DNA from: DUZB01 sp964407525
GTDB lineage: Bacteria; Desulfobacterota; DSM-4660; Desulfatiglandales; Desulfatiglandaceae
Direction: 5' to 3'
Assembly: GCA_964407525.1 (NCBI GenBank)
Contig: CAYOWC010000017.1
Coordinates: forward strand, 1 to 35,132
Length of the DNA stretch: 35,132 nucleotides
Of this stretch, positions 24,598 through 33,434 are shown piece after piece. The translations under genes were made by a program, and so were the position numbers. Positions within the stretch are counted from its first letter, which is position 1. The number at the start of each line of letters is the position of its first letter. The notes under the pieces are model-generated. The model was not told the DNA's origin, made no database searches, and saw only the letters and a program-made list of their open reading frames with translations.

Positions 24598-27500
24598 ACA
24601 ATAACGCCTGTTGCCGGTGTCGTACCGTCACTCTGGTAAAGCGTCCCCGAGATGATCGATCCCGAATCTAATTGAAAATCCCTCCCTGTTACCGTTTTAC
24701 CAACACCTACAGTAATCGAATCCGCATCAATGCAGTCCAGTGAACTCAAGCCGGATGCCCACCATTCATTCAGATAGATCGTTCCGTTGTTCGAGGTCCG
24801 AAGATAATACGTACCCGCAGGAAAACCGCTCAGAGAATAGGCCCCCGAGGAGTTGGTGCCCGCCCCTGTAACATAGCTCGCTGAACCACACGGGTCGCCA
24901 GTGTACAGGCTCACGATCACTCCGGTAGCAGGCGTAATACCGTCGCTCTGGTACACCGTACCCGAGATGATCGCTCCGGAATTCAATTGAAAATCCTTTC
25001 CCGTAACCGTTTCTCCAACTCCGACCGTGATCGACTCCGCGTCGCCACAGTCCAGGGAACTCGAACCAGACGCCCACCATTCATTCAGATAGATGGTCCC
25101 GTTGTTCGACGTCCGCAGGAAATACGTACCCGCGGGAAAACCGCTCAGGGTATAGGCCCCAGAGGAGTTTGTCCCCGCACCTGTAACATAGTTCGCTGAA
25201 CCGCACGGGTTGCCCGTGTACAGGCTCACGATCACTCCGGTAGCAGGCGTAATACCGTCGCTCTGGTACACCGTACCCGAGATGATCGCTCCGGAATTCA
25301 ATTGAAAATCCTTTCCCGTAACCGTTTCTCCAACTCCGACCGTGATCGACTCCGCGTCGCCACAGTCCAGGGAACTCGAACCAGACGCCCACCATTCATT
25401 CAGATAGATGGTCCCGTTGTTCGACGTCCGCAGGAAATACGTACCCGCGGGAAAACCGCTCAGGGTATAGGCCCCAGAGGAGTTTGTCCCCGCACCTGTA
25501 ACATAGTTCGCTGAACCGCACGGGTTGCCCGTGTACAGGCTCACGATCACACCGGTGGCTGCTGGCGTAATACCGTCACTCTGGTACACCGTACCAGAGA
25601 TGATGGACGTACCTAACGAGCTAAACTCGACATCATTTCCATACCCTGTCCCCGCGCTATTGGTCGCATACGCTCTTACGAGATAAGCCGTCCCTGGACT
25701 CAATCCCGTCATGCTGCTAATAAAACTCCCCGTACCTGCCCCGTCGGAGGTATGGTTGTCGCTGATGGTCGGGTTGGCAGAGGTGCTCCAGCATACGCCG
25801 CTGGCAGTGACAGAAGTACCTCCGTCACTGGTGACATTCCCGCCGCTTGCAGCGGATGTCATGGTTATTGTGGAAACCGCCGCAGTGGTAACCGAAGGAA
25901 CACTCTCACCAGATATGGTAAACAGTCCCTGGGATGTTCCCTTGGAAGAATCACTCAACGGCTCGATTCTGAGCACACAATTGACCGAGGCAGTTCCTGT
26001 TGCGGTCCAGGTGTGAGAGCCATCGTTTTCCGTGCTCTCGGCAATCGTTTCAAACGTGCCGGCTTTCCCGCCCTGTCTCGAAAGGGAAATAACAACTGTA
26101 CCGCCAAGCCCCGCGGTGTCCCACGTGATGGATATGGGATCACCAACTTCCCAGGACGAACCCTGGACGGGTGCCAAGATAATCAAATGACCGGGTATTT
26201 CGTTCTGCCCGCCGCGTACTGCTCTGACATCAGGATAAGTCCCCTTATCACCAGGGTGGCTGAAGCCAGTCTGAAAATTTGTGACCCACGCGAAATCAGT
26301 ACCGCCGGCGCCGGTGGTAGACGACCAGTGCATAGACTGTCTTGCGTCAGGAAAAACCGCATCATCGAGGGCAGGATTATATTTCCCATAATCTACGAGA
26401 GACCATAGTTCCTTATTATTGGGCAAACGCCAGTCGTCATAAACCCCGACGACGAGGTCTCGCGAATAGGAAAGCGCCATTTCCCATGTATAGAAGAAAG
26501 TTCCAGGAGCCTCGTTCTGCTGCCACATGAGCCCCGCAACCGTATCGGTAACGGTGCCGTCACCGTTAATGACCAGAGAATCCAGTGATCCAGCCGTTCC
26601 GCCATGCACCGCCCGAACTCTCTCGCCTCCATTTTTGCTGCCATTTTGGCTGTAGCCGATGCCGATGCATATCTCCCAGGCTCGACCGACATCGTCAACA
26701 TAAGTGGTAGACGACCAGTAGCAGTTCGATACTGTATTGGGAAAATAAGCCGTGTCGATGGTAGGGAATTCACGACCAAGATCGACAATGGCAGTCATTT
26801 CCTGAATGGTTGGCAACCGCCAGTCAGAGAGCCCACCAAACTGGGATGTATTAAGGGCAGATATAAAGTCCTCCGTGTCCGTACCATCTCCGGGTGTTCC
26901 CGGATCGCCCCCATTGGTAGTTGGATTGCTGTCATACCAGGTATATGTATTGTCTTTATCATGGACAGACCCATCGTCCGTTTTTACCTCCCAGATCAAT
27001 CCAGTGACATTATCTCTGACCATGACCCATGAAGTAGCTGTATCCGGGAGATCGTTCCCGCTCGCATCCAGCTTGGTATACAAAGGTGCGTTGATCAGGT
27101 AAGTGCCATCTTGGCCGTGAAAGTCCCCGCCAACTCTCGGGCAGGGAATCTCGCTGTCGTTGTCATAGCATTTGGTCTGGCCGGTATCGGGAACCCTCCC
27201 TGTCTCCTGGGTGTAAACTAATGATATCTCTGTTGTTTCACCGGCGATTATCGTGACCGTTCTCATGGCGGGCGGAATCCAACCAGCAACGTCCTTGAAA
27301 TATATCGTGTGTTCACCATCCTCAAGGTCCGAAAGCGTGACACCGCTGTCCTGCCAGTCCCCTCCGTCTATGTTCCATTTGGCGCCTGCACCAACAGCAC
27401 CCTGTGGAGCAAGGTTCACGGTTAAAGCGCCAAGGTTCAAGGTTGTAAATGTGACATTCGGTCCGTAGGCTGTCCCCGCGCTATTGGTCGCGTAAGCCCT

Positions 27501-30500
27501 CACATGATAGGTGGTCCCCGGGTTTAATCCCGTAATGCTGCTGGTAAAGTTGCCCGTTCCGGTACCATCTGAAGTGTGGCTGTCATTTATGGTTGGACCC
27601 GCAGTTGTGCTCCAGCAGACCCCGCGCGCAGTTACAGCGACGCCTCCACCACTCGTGACATTCCCGCCACTTATTGCCGATGTGTGGGTGATTGAAGACA
27701 CGGCCGTTGTCGTTACCGCAGGTGTGGTATCCAAGATGTCCCAGGATGCTCTTAACGATCCGTGCTCGTCGTTTATGTTATCGTCCAAAAGAAGTTGAAT
27801 ATTCGCTCTTATGATCTGAGGGCCGGTTACTAACGGCGGTGTAATCGGCAAATCCAAGCTTGTGATGTAATCCGGTGCGTGACCCTCTACTTCCATGTTG
27901 ACATGGATGGCTTCTGCGCTAACCTCGTCCCCAGAGTTTACAGCATAAAGGTCCTGTACTAGGCCCACAACGGCATCATCATACACCCCTATTTTGAATG
28001 GCTGCGTGAGCGAGAGCGTCCCGGCTTTAACATTCAGTTGGGTAGAAGGTTCGTTAGGAAATACATACCAATACGCCAAGGACCCTTCCGGCGAGGTTGT
28101 TGAATCAAAAGTGTAAGAACCACTTATCTTGTCCCCAACAACGAGTCCACCGAATATAGCTGAATCGGTAACTTCAGTGACAGTTCCAGAAAAGTTGAAT
28201 GTTACCAAAATGGCTACAGTGGTTGTGAACGTGAGATCATCTCCATACCCTGTCCCGGCACTATTCGTAGCATAGGCTCTCACGTGATAAGTGCTTTCGG
28301 GGCTCAAGCCTATTATGTTGCTGGCGAAGCTGCCGATTCCAATACCATTTGAGGTGTGGTTGCCTGAAATGGTCGGATTAGCAGATGTGCTCCAGCAGAC
28401 CCCGCGCGCAGCTACAGAATCCCCGCCGTCTGAGGTGATATTTCCTCCGCTTTCCGCGGAAGAGGTGGTTATTGAGGAAACTGCCGTTGTACTGACTATT
28501 GGGGCTGTAGTGGAGGTCGTGAATGTGAGGTCTGCCCCATAGCTTATCCCTGCGCTGTTGGTCGCGTACGCCCTCACATGATAAGCGGTTCCGGGATTCA
28601 ACCCTGTTATTGAGCTTGCAAAGCTGCCGGTTCCTGTCCCATCAGTCGTATGGGTGTCTGAAATGGTCGGGTTCTCAGACGTGCTCCAGCAGACACCTCG
28701 GGCGATGACCGAAACACCGCCATCAGAGGTCACATTTCCGCCGCTTGAAGCGCTGTTTTGGGTAATCGAGGATGCCGCAGTCGTAGTCACGGTAGGCGTG
28801 GTCGCTGCGGCTGTAGCTGCCGGTCCAATGAACTGCCCTAACGAATACCTGCTCGTTCCCATTGTAAGGCGATTGATTACGGTGTTGCCGCTGGTTTCGA
28901 TCACGGCAACATTGTTACTGGCATAATCGGTACCCCAATTGGCCACATAAACGCGTGTCCCATCCAGATTGACAGATATGCCAATGGGTTTGGGAGAAGA
29001 AAATGCAGCGCCGGCACCACCTCCTACTGATGGAATGGTTTGCACACTGTAATTGTTGGTGATATCAATCACGTGAACGCTGTCATTACCTGCATTGGTC
29101 ACATAAACGCGTGTCCCATCCGGGTTGACCGCCACGCCGTAAGGTCCAGCCAATCCACCAAAAATCACGGGTATTACGTTGTTATAGTTATTGGTGTCGA
29201 TCACGCCGATACTGTAGCTATTTCTATAGACCACATAGACCTGCGGAAGGATTGGATTGACCACCACGCCAATAGGGTCATTTCCCGCACCCATGCTGGT
29301 CACGCTGTTATTGTTGGTGGTGTCGATCACGTTGACATTGTTAAGCCCATAATTGGCTACATAGACACTCGTCCCAGCCGGGTTGACTGCCACGCCCCAA
29401 GGGGTACCTCCCACTGCAATGGTGGTCACGCTGTTATTGTTGGTGGTGTCGATCACGCTGACACTGGCGCTACCCATATTAGACACATAAACACGCGTCC
29501 CAGCCGGGTTGACCGCCACGCCTACAGGAGCATTTCCCACCGCCACGTTTGTCACGCTGTAGTCGCTGGTTTTAATCACACTGACGTTGTTACTATCCAT
29601 ATTGGCCACATAGACCCACTCTCCGCCCATAGTGACTGCCACGCCTTGAGGGTTAACCCCAACAGGTACGATGGTCACCACCTGGTTATTGTCGGTATCA
29701 AGAACGGTTAGGGTGTTGTTACTTTGATTTGCAATATAGGCATAGCCCGTTCCTTGCGCCTGAGCTGAGGTAGTGAACATGAGATCACTGCCGTAGCTTG
29801 TTCCGGCACCATTGGTCGCATAAGCGCGCACATGATAGGTGGTCCCGGGCGTAAGCCCGGTGATGCTGCTGGTGAAGCTGCCGGTGCCTGTGCCGTCTGA
29901 GGTCTTGCTGCCGCTAATGGTCGGATTGGTGGAGGTGCTCCAGCAGACGCCCCGAGCCGTCACAGCAGCCCCGCCATCACTAGTGACATTTCCGCCGCTT
30001 GAAGCACTCGTGGAGGTTATAGAGGATGCTGCTGTTGTAGTCACCGTTGGGGAAGTAGTATCACTAACCAACTTTGCAACAAAGGCATCACGGCTACCAG
30101 CGTTGGTTCCCTGATAGGGGTTTTGCATGGGAAAGTTGCTGGAATCGGTTCCCCCCGTGACATAGGCATTTCCCGAGCCGTCTACGGCTATTCCGCATCC
30201 ATATTCGTAACTGCTTCCCCCCAAATAAGTGGAGTAAGAAAGGGTGCTACCCGACGAGGAAAGTTTGGTTATGAAGGCATCATCAGTACCCCCGGCGAAG
30301 GCCCCCTGATACGGGTTTTCCGTGGGAAAATCGGTGGACTTGGTGCGTCCTGTGACATAGGCGTTTCCTGAGCCGTCTACGGCTATTCCATTTCCAAAAT
30401 CGTAACCGCTTCCCCCCAGATAGGTGGAGTAGGAAAGAGCGCTTCCCGATGAGGAAAGTTTGGTTATGAAGGCATCATAGCCACCCCCGGCGTTGGTTCC

Positions 30501-32249
30501 CTGATAAGGATTTTGTGTGGGAAAATTGATGGAAACGGTGGTTCCCGTGACATAGGCATTTCCCGAGCCGTCTACAGCTATTCCATTTCCACGGTCATCA
30601 GTGTTTCCCCCTAAATAAGTGGAGTAAAAAAGGGCGCTTCCCGATGAGGAAAGTTTGGTTATGAAAGCATCAGACGTACCGGCATTGGTTCCCTGATACG
30701 GGTTTTCCGTGGGAAAATTGCTGGAAGAGGTGCCTCCTGTGACATAGGCATTTCCCGAGCCGTCTACGGCTATTCCGCATCCATATTCGTAACTGCTTCC
30801 CCCCAAATAAGTGGAGTAAGAAAGGGTGCTACCCGACGAGGAAAGTTTGGTTATGAAGGCATCATAGGTACCGGCGTTGGTTCCCTGATAAGGGTTCTGC
30901 GTGGGGAAATCGGTGGACTCGCTGTCTCCCGTGACATAGACGTTTCCTGAGCCGTCTACGGTTATTCCATATGCATAGTCGACCTCGGCCCCTCCTAAAT
31001 AGGTGGAGTAGGAAAGGGCGCTTCCCGATGGAGAAAGTTTGGTTATGAAGGCATCAGACGTACCGGCGTTGGTTCCCTGATACGGATTTTGCATGGGAAA
31101 GTCGGTGGACTCAGTACGCCCCGTGACATAGGCATTTCCTGAGCCGTCTACGGCTATCCCATATCCAAAATCGTAACCGCTTCCCCCCAGATAGGTGGAG
31201 TAGGAAAGGGTGTTTCCCGATGGGGAAAGTTTGGTTATGAAGGCATCCCAGCCACCGGCGTAAGTTCCCTGATACGGGGCTTGCGTGGGAAAATTGCTGG
31301 AAGAGGTGTATCCCGTGACATAGGCGTTTCCTAACCCGTCTACGGCTATTCCATATCCCACTTCGCCACCGCTTCCCCCCAGATAGGTGGAGTAGGAAAG
31401 AGTGGGATCAATAATAAGCGGATAGGAGGGGTCATAGGCGGCGACCTGGAAGCCGTATGAAAAGCTTCGGGTTTGGGATTGATCGGCAGCGCCCTGGATC
31501 TCAAAGCTTCCATCCACCGCCCTTTTTCCGTCTATCTCCTGATAGATATAGGGCCTCGTCTCCTTGAGTTCCCCAAAAGCTGTCGCTATCAGAAGCTCCC
31601 CTTCCCCGCTTGTGGTGAGCCCTTCAATTCCATTGTAAGTTAATAATCTATCCTCGGGAGTTCCCCCCGGATTTACGATAAATTCATACTCGATGTCCTT
31701 GCCGTTTCCAAATACCTTCAGGTCTATCCCTTTGTAGACCCCTTGGTAGACGACCCCTTTGTAGGTGGGAATGCCTGCCTTCCATTTGCTCCTGTCATTT
31801 CCCACAAAATAGTTGATCCCGGCGTCCTGACGGTCCAGGCCCTCTATCAAGAACCCATTTTGGGCATTTTCAAAGCTCAGGTTGAAGACCAGCCGTTCTG
31901 TTTTTTTCCCTGTGGCCTCAATGCCTTTTTCGGTGCTTTCCGTACTCTTCCCTGCCTCCTTTTCCACACGAAGAAGGTCGAATACGATCCCCTCATCTGT
32001 AAAATAGAGGGTCTGGCCGGATGTCTTCACATAAAACCTGACCTTGGAATCAAGCTGCCCCTTATTTTCAATAAAATAGAGCGGCAGTTTGCCGTAGGCT
32101 TTTAACGTACTCTCCTGGTCAGCCTCTTTCGGCGCGGCAGAAACATAACCCTTGGACTGACGCGTATCCGGAACCGAATAGGACCATCCCAAATTTGCCG
32201 AAAATCCCAAAAACCCAAGCAATGACAATAAACAAAATATCTTTTTCAT
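24444..32249 (-). CDS. Giant secreted SBBP/YVTN double-propeller protein, N-terminal part (frameshifted)
   Basis: Signal peptide at residues 1-24. Then an N-terminal domain typical of SBBP proteins (about 45-280; YFIENKGQ, GIDLKVFGNGKDIEYEF). Seven SBBP repeats follow (about 280-725; YSTYLGG / GIAVDGSGNAYVTG / DAFITKL), and seven YVTN-type blades (about 830-1145; GVAVNPAGTRVYVSN). FnIII-like modules with S-G-G-N-V-T-S-D-G-G and ARGVCWSTS lie at about 730, 1150, 1246, 1506 and 2117, with an unassigned beta domain at about 1345-1505. Next are a PEGA-like segment (about 1603), two DUF1566/Lcl-like modules (about 1690-2010; DWRLPTIQEM, DDWRLPNNKEL), a Kre9-like segment (about 2016-2115) and the first array units. 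GGAAGG lies 6 bases before the ATG. True coding ends near 24596: the 11-bp duplication shifts the frame, and the last ~47 residues to 24444 are spurious. The intact gene would have 3326 codons. Likely extracellular, in adhesion or surface binding; this is inference. Confidence 0.87.
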   Translation of the reverse strand: MKKIFCLLSLLGFLGFSANLGWSYSVPDTRQSKGYVSAAPKEADQESTLKAYGKLPLYFIENKGQLDSKVRFYVKTSGQTLYFTDEGIVFDLLRVEKEAGKSTESTEKGIEATGKKTERLVFNLSFENAQNGFLIEGLDRQDAGINYFVGNDRSKWKAGIPTYKGVVYQGVYKGIDLKVFGNGKDIEYEFIVNPGGTPEDRLLTYNGIEGLTTSGEGELLIATAFGELKETRPYIYQEIDGKRAVDGSFEIQGAADQSQTRSFSYGFQVAAYDPSYPLIIDPTLSYSTYLGGSGGEVGYGIAVDGLGNAYVTGYTSSSNFPTQAPYQGTYAGGWDAFITKLSPSGNTLSYSTYLGGSGYDFGYGIAVDGSGNAYVTGRTESTDFPMQNPYQGTNAGTSDAFITKLSPSGSALSYSTYLGGAEVDYAYGITVDGSGNVYVTGDSESTDFPTQNPYQGTNAGTYDAFITKLSSSGSTLSYSTYLGGSSYEYGCGIAVDGSGNAYVTGGTSSSNFPTENPYQGTNAGTSDAFITKLSSSGSALFYSTYLGGNTDDRGNGIAVDGSGNAYVTGTTVSINFPTQNPYQGTNAGGGYDAFITKLSSSGSALSYSTYLGGSGYDFGNGIAVDGSGNAYVTGRTKSTDFPTENPYQGAFAGGTDDAFITKLSSSGSTLSYSTYLGGSSYEYGCGIAVDGSGNAYVTGGTDSSNFPMQNPYQGTNAGSRDAFVAKLVSDTTSPTVTTTAASSITSTSASSGGNVTSDGGAAVTARGVCWSTSTNPTISGSKTSDGTGTGSFTSSITGLTPGTTYHVRAYATNGAGTSYGSDLMFTTSAQAQGTGYAYIANQSNNTLTVLDTDNNQVVTIVPVGVNPQGVAVTMGGEWVYVANMDSNNVSVIKTSDYSVTNVAVGNAPVGVAVNPAGTRVYVSNMGSASVSVIDTTNNNSVTTIAVGGTPWGVAVNPAGTSVYVANYGLNNVNVIDTTNNNSVTSMGAGNDPIGVVVNPILPQVYVVYRNSYSIGVIDTNNYNNVIPVIFGGLAGPYGVAVNPDGTRVYVTNAGNDSVHVIDITNNYSVQTIPSVGGGAGAAFSSPKPIGISVNLDGTRVYVANWGTDYASNNVAVIETSGNTVINRLTMGTSRYSLGQFIGPAATAAATTPTVTTTAASSITQNSASSGGNVTSDGGVSVIARGVCWSTSENPTISDTHTTDGTGTGSFASSITGLNPGTAYHVRAYATNSAGISYGADLTFTTSTTAPIVSTTAVSSITTSSAESGGNITSDGGDSVAARGVCWSTSANPTISGNHTSNGIGIGSFASNIIGLSPESTYHVRAYATNSAGTGYGDDLTFTTTVAILVTFNFSGTVTEVTDSAIFGGLVVGDKISGSYTFDSTTSPEGSLAYWYVFPNEPSTQLNVKAGTLSLTQPFKIGVYDDAVVGLVQDLYAVNSGDEVSAEAIHVNMEVEGHAPDYITSLDLPITPPLVTGPQIIRANIQLLLDDNINDEHGSLRASWDILDTTPAVTTTAVSSITHTSAISGGNVTSGGGVAVTARGVCWSTTAGPTINDSHTSDGTGTGNFTSSITGLNPGTTYHVRAYATNSAGTAYGPNVTFTTLNLGALTVNLAPQGAVGAGAKWNIDGGDWQDSGVTLSDLEDGEHTIYFKDVAGWIPPAMRTVTIIAGETTEISLVYTQETGRVPDTGQTKCYDNDSEIPCPRVGGDFHGQDGTYLINAPLYTKLDASGNDLPDTATSWVMVRDNVTGLIWEVKTDDGSVHDKDNTYTWYDSNPTTNGGDPGTPGDGTDTEDFISALNTSQFGGLSDWRLPTIQEMTAIVDLGREFPTIDTAYFPNTVSNCYWSSTTYVDDVGRAWEICIGIGYSQNGSKNGGERVRAVHGGTAGSLDSLVINGDGTVTDTVAGLMWQQNEAPGTFFYTWEMALSYSRDLVVGVYDDWRLPNNKELWSLVDYGKYNPALDDAVFPDARQSMHWSSTTGAGGTDFAWVTNFQTGFSHPGDKGTYPDVRAVRGGQNEIPGHLIILAPVQGSSWEVGDPISITWDTAGLGGTVVISLSRQGGKAGTFETIAESTENDGSHTWTATGTASVNCVLRIEPLSDSSKGTSQGLFTISGESVPSVTTAAVSTITMTSAASGGNVTSDGGTSVTASGVCWSTSANPTISDNHTSDGAGTGSFISSMTGLSPGTAYLVRAYATNSAGTGYGNDVEFSSLGTSIISGTVYQSDGITPAATGVIVSLYTGNPCGSANYVTGAGTNSSGAYTLSGFPAGTYFLRTSNNGTIYLNEWWASGSSSLDCGDAESITVGVGETVTGKDFQLNSGAIISGTVYQSDGITPATGVIVSLYTGNPCGSANYVTGAGTNSSGAYTLSGFPAGTYFLRTSNNGTIYLNEWWASGSSSLDCGDAESITVGVGETVTGKDFQLNSGAIISGTVYQSDGITPATGVIVSLYTGDPCGSASYVTGAGTNSSGAYSLSGFPAGTYYLRTSNNGTIYLNEWWASGLSSLDCIDADSITVGVGKTVTGRDFQLDSGSIISGTLYQSDGTTPATGVIVCLYTACTQVIRVASPPMLQGREQLPRGSTLSPVFPRERIPCEQRTTEPSI
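24574..24595. repeat. 11-bp tandem duplication causing a frameshift
   Basis: TGTGTACAGGC occurs twice in a row (24574-24584, 24585-24595), while every other array unit has a single copy at this place. Because 11 is not a multiple of 3 it breaks the reading frame. It may be a true slippage mutation or an assembly error in the repeat array. Confidence 0.88.
30062..31405 (-). repeat. Seven SBBP coding repeats of about 194 bp
   Basis: Boxes reading TAGGTGGAGTAGGAAAG on the plus strand recur about every 194 bases near 30223, 30420, 30614, 30808, 31002, 31196 and 31388. Each encodes one propeller blade of about 65 residues. A 127-base block is identical at 30157-30283 and 30739-30865, three units apart. 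Confidence 0.88.
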
Positions 32250-32582
32250 GATCTGCCTTCCAGTATCGGTTTTCTTTCAAAAACGTTCGACCTGTGCGGT
32301 TAAGCATTTCACCACAGAGACAAGGAGGATACAGAGTTTAGGCTTCGATCTTTTCTCTCAGCGAACCGTGTGTCTCTAGCGAAGCCCAGACGTCGGGACA
32401 GGCTGGGTGGTGAACAAACAGCTTTTGGCGAAATTCCGGGTGGAACAAGAGATAAAAAAAGCCGAACCACCTTCATGCGACCTTTACGATGTCACACTCG
32501 GCAGCCCGGCTATCTTATTCGAAGAAAAATGGGGGTCAAATAGAGATCAGCAGAAAATATAAAGATCCATGGCTTTCCGTCC
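32250..32582. other. Leader region of the giant gene, no gene
   Basis: It holds a CACAGAGACAAGGAGG-type dispersed repeat (near 32313-32340) and the hairpin at 32454-32512. It serves as the 5' leader of the minus-strand giant gene. I see no convincing promoter hexamers. Confidence 0.45.
32454..32512 (-). promoter_or_regulatory. Structured leader with attenuator-like hairpin
   Basis: Read on the minus strand, GATAGCCGGGCTGCCGA is followed by an inner stem GTGTGAC/GTCGCAT (one or two G-T pairs). An outer stem GCCGA/TCGGC closes it, and seven T follow (complement of 32454-32460). It lies about 205 bases upstream of the giant gene's ATG on the same strand. The first 17 bases resemble the 3' end of GEMM (c-di-GMP-I) riboswitches, but the conserved 5' half (GCAAACC and GACGCAAAGCC-type elements) is absent. 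A terminator/attenuator is a safer reading than a working riboswitch. Confidence 0.35.
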
Positions 32583-32727
32583 CCATCTCACGATGAGTTT
32601 GGCTTTGTGTATTGGATATGCCAGCTCCCAACAGGCCAACCTTACCCTGTCAGGAGCCTTGCGTATACATTTCGACGCGTTTCTCCAAGGGAGAACCTCC
32701 AAAATAAAAGACTTCAAAACGGTGAAA
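32583..32727 (+). repeat. Diverged 145-bp repeat with conserved short frame, copy 1
   Basis: 76% identical without gaps to 34094-34238. From the ATG at 32593 the frame reads MSLALCIGYASSQQAN and continues LSGALRIHF ... GRTSKIKDFKTV; the other copy keeps the same frame open. Of 32 differences over 45 codons, 18 fall at third positions. An antisense frame is also open here but has stops in the other copy. I recognise no family. It could be a remnant of a small gene or a non-coding repeat. Confidence 0.55.
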
Positions 32728-32774
32728 CTTTTTCTCCAGGTTATTTTCGGCAAGCAAAACTATTGAACTTCGAA

Positions 32775-32838
32775 ACACCTCTGGAAGCTGGAGCTTCCCG
32801 GAAATGCATTCCCAAGCTGGAGCTTGGGAACGAGGTGT
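32775..32838. repeat. REP-like cloverleaf element
   Basis: Outer stem ACACCTC (32775-32781) / GAGGTGT (32832-32838) encloses two perfect hairpins: GGAAGCT-GG-AGCTTCC (32783-32798) and TTCCCAAGCT-GG-AGCTTGGGAA (32809-32830). The three-way junction is compact and fully paired, typical of intergenic REP/BIME-like elements. No transposase is visible nearby. The flanking stretch 32839-33078 shows nothing I can support. Confidence 0.75.
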
Positions 32839-33078
32839 AAATTGCATTTTCAAATTTATCGGACTTCCAACCCTCGACCACGCGATATGAATTTGAGGGA
32901 TAACAACGACCTAACAATTGAACAAAGCAACCGCTTAGCCATTTCTGAACAACAGTGAAGCATTCTGAACACAATATTCCTTTATGCCCCATTTTCCTAT
33001 GGTTAGGAAATAGTGTCAATACCGGTTTATTGCCGGGATGGAGGCGCTGAAATGAATAATTTGGGGGTGAACCATATT

Positions 33079-33117
33079 TCAGGTATTTTGGAAATAGGAG
33101 AAAAGATTGTCCTTGTC
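33079..33117 (-). pseudogene. Remnant of a LuxR-type regulator C-terminus
   Basis: Twelve codons plus stop, DKDNLFSYFQNT, closely match the end (DKENLFSYLQNT) of the LuxR-type gene at 34941-35132. The following 3' flank also matches. Upstream the homology ends at once, so only the tail of the gene survives. Confidence 0.5.
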
Positions 33118-33290
33118 GGGCGGATTTGGTTGCCTGAATTTGGACGATAATTGCAGCAATATTGATGGTCCCGTAAAAAGTAGGATTTCTCGCGGAGCCC
33201 TCAGAGAAGAAAGAGATAACATATTGATATCATTTATTGTTCTTATCCCGTTAATCCTGTTGATCCTGTCAAAATATTGGGGGCGGTATC

Positions 33291-33434
33291 ATGAGAAATG
33301 AATACGATTTTTCAAAATCTGTAAAAAATCCATATGCCAAGCACCTTAAAAAACAAGTGACCCTCCGGCTTGGTGTCGATGTCATTGATTATTTTAAGGG
33401 TATGGGTATTGAGCTCTGTGAGAGAGGCTTTTAG
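33291..33434 (+). pseudogene. Truncated BrnA/CopG-type antitoxin (deletion copy)
   Basis: The first 37 residues are identical to the intact antitoxin gene at 34651, including RBS GGGGGCGG and the upstream stretch from about 33226. After Gly37 the frame jumps to ten unrelated residues and a stop at 33434. The junction (AAGGGTATGG, 33396-33405) corresponds to a deletion between two AAGGGTCTGG direct repeats that in the intact copy lie at 34756-34765 and 34904-34913. The ribbon-helix-helix core is lost, so it should be non-functional. Confidence 0.8.

Larger units (their letters stand above)
22925..25610 (-). repeat. Tandem array of 315-bp units (at least eight)
   Basis: Landmark GAATTCAACTGAAAATCC-like boxes recur near 23236, 23551, 23866, 24338, 24660, 24975 and 25290; spacing is 315 bases except where the gap or the 11-bp duplication intervenes. 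Each unit encodes 105 residues. The two units within about 24905-25540 are essentially identical at DNA level, and 23840-24170 is nearly identical to 24271-24600, showing recent duplication or gene conversion. The copy number may be underestimated because short reads collapse such arrays. Confidence 0.92.

Noticed and set aside
23561..25514. Repeated plus-strand frames of about 70 codons through the array (MKILSRNRFSNSDRDRLR-like)
   Set aside because: Periodic antisense shadows of the 315-bp coding units.
22925..25610. CRISPR array
   Set aside because: Repeats are 315 bp, in frame and protein-coding; no short repeat-spacer pattern exists anywhere in the window.
29040..29711. Plus-strand 223-codon frame rich in His, Asp and Val
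   Set aside because: Antisense of the YVTN blades; its periodicity simply mirrors the propeller repeats, and it has no ribosome site.
32454..32512. A complete c-di-GMP-I riboswitch
   Set aside because: Only a 3'-end resemblance is visible; the ligand-pocket half is not found within 150 bases upstream.
33107..33301. Plus-strand frame with a hydrophobic end (ISFIVLIPLILLILSKYWG)
   Set aside because: The hydrophobic part is the translation of the TTAATCCTGTTGATCCTG dispersed repeat, and the start is a weak TTG.
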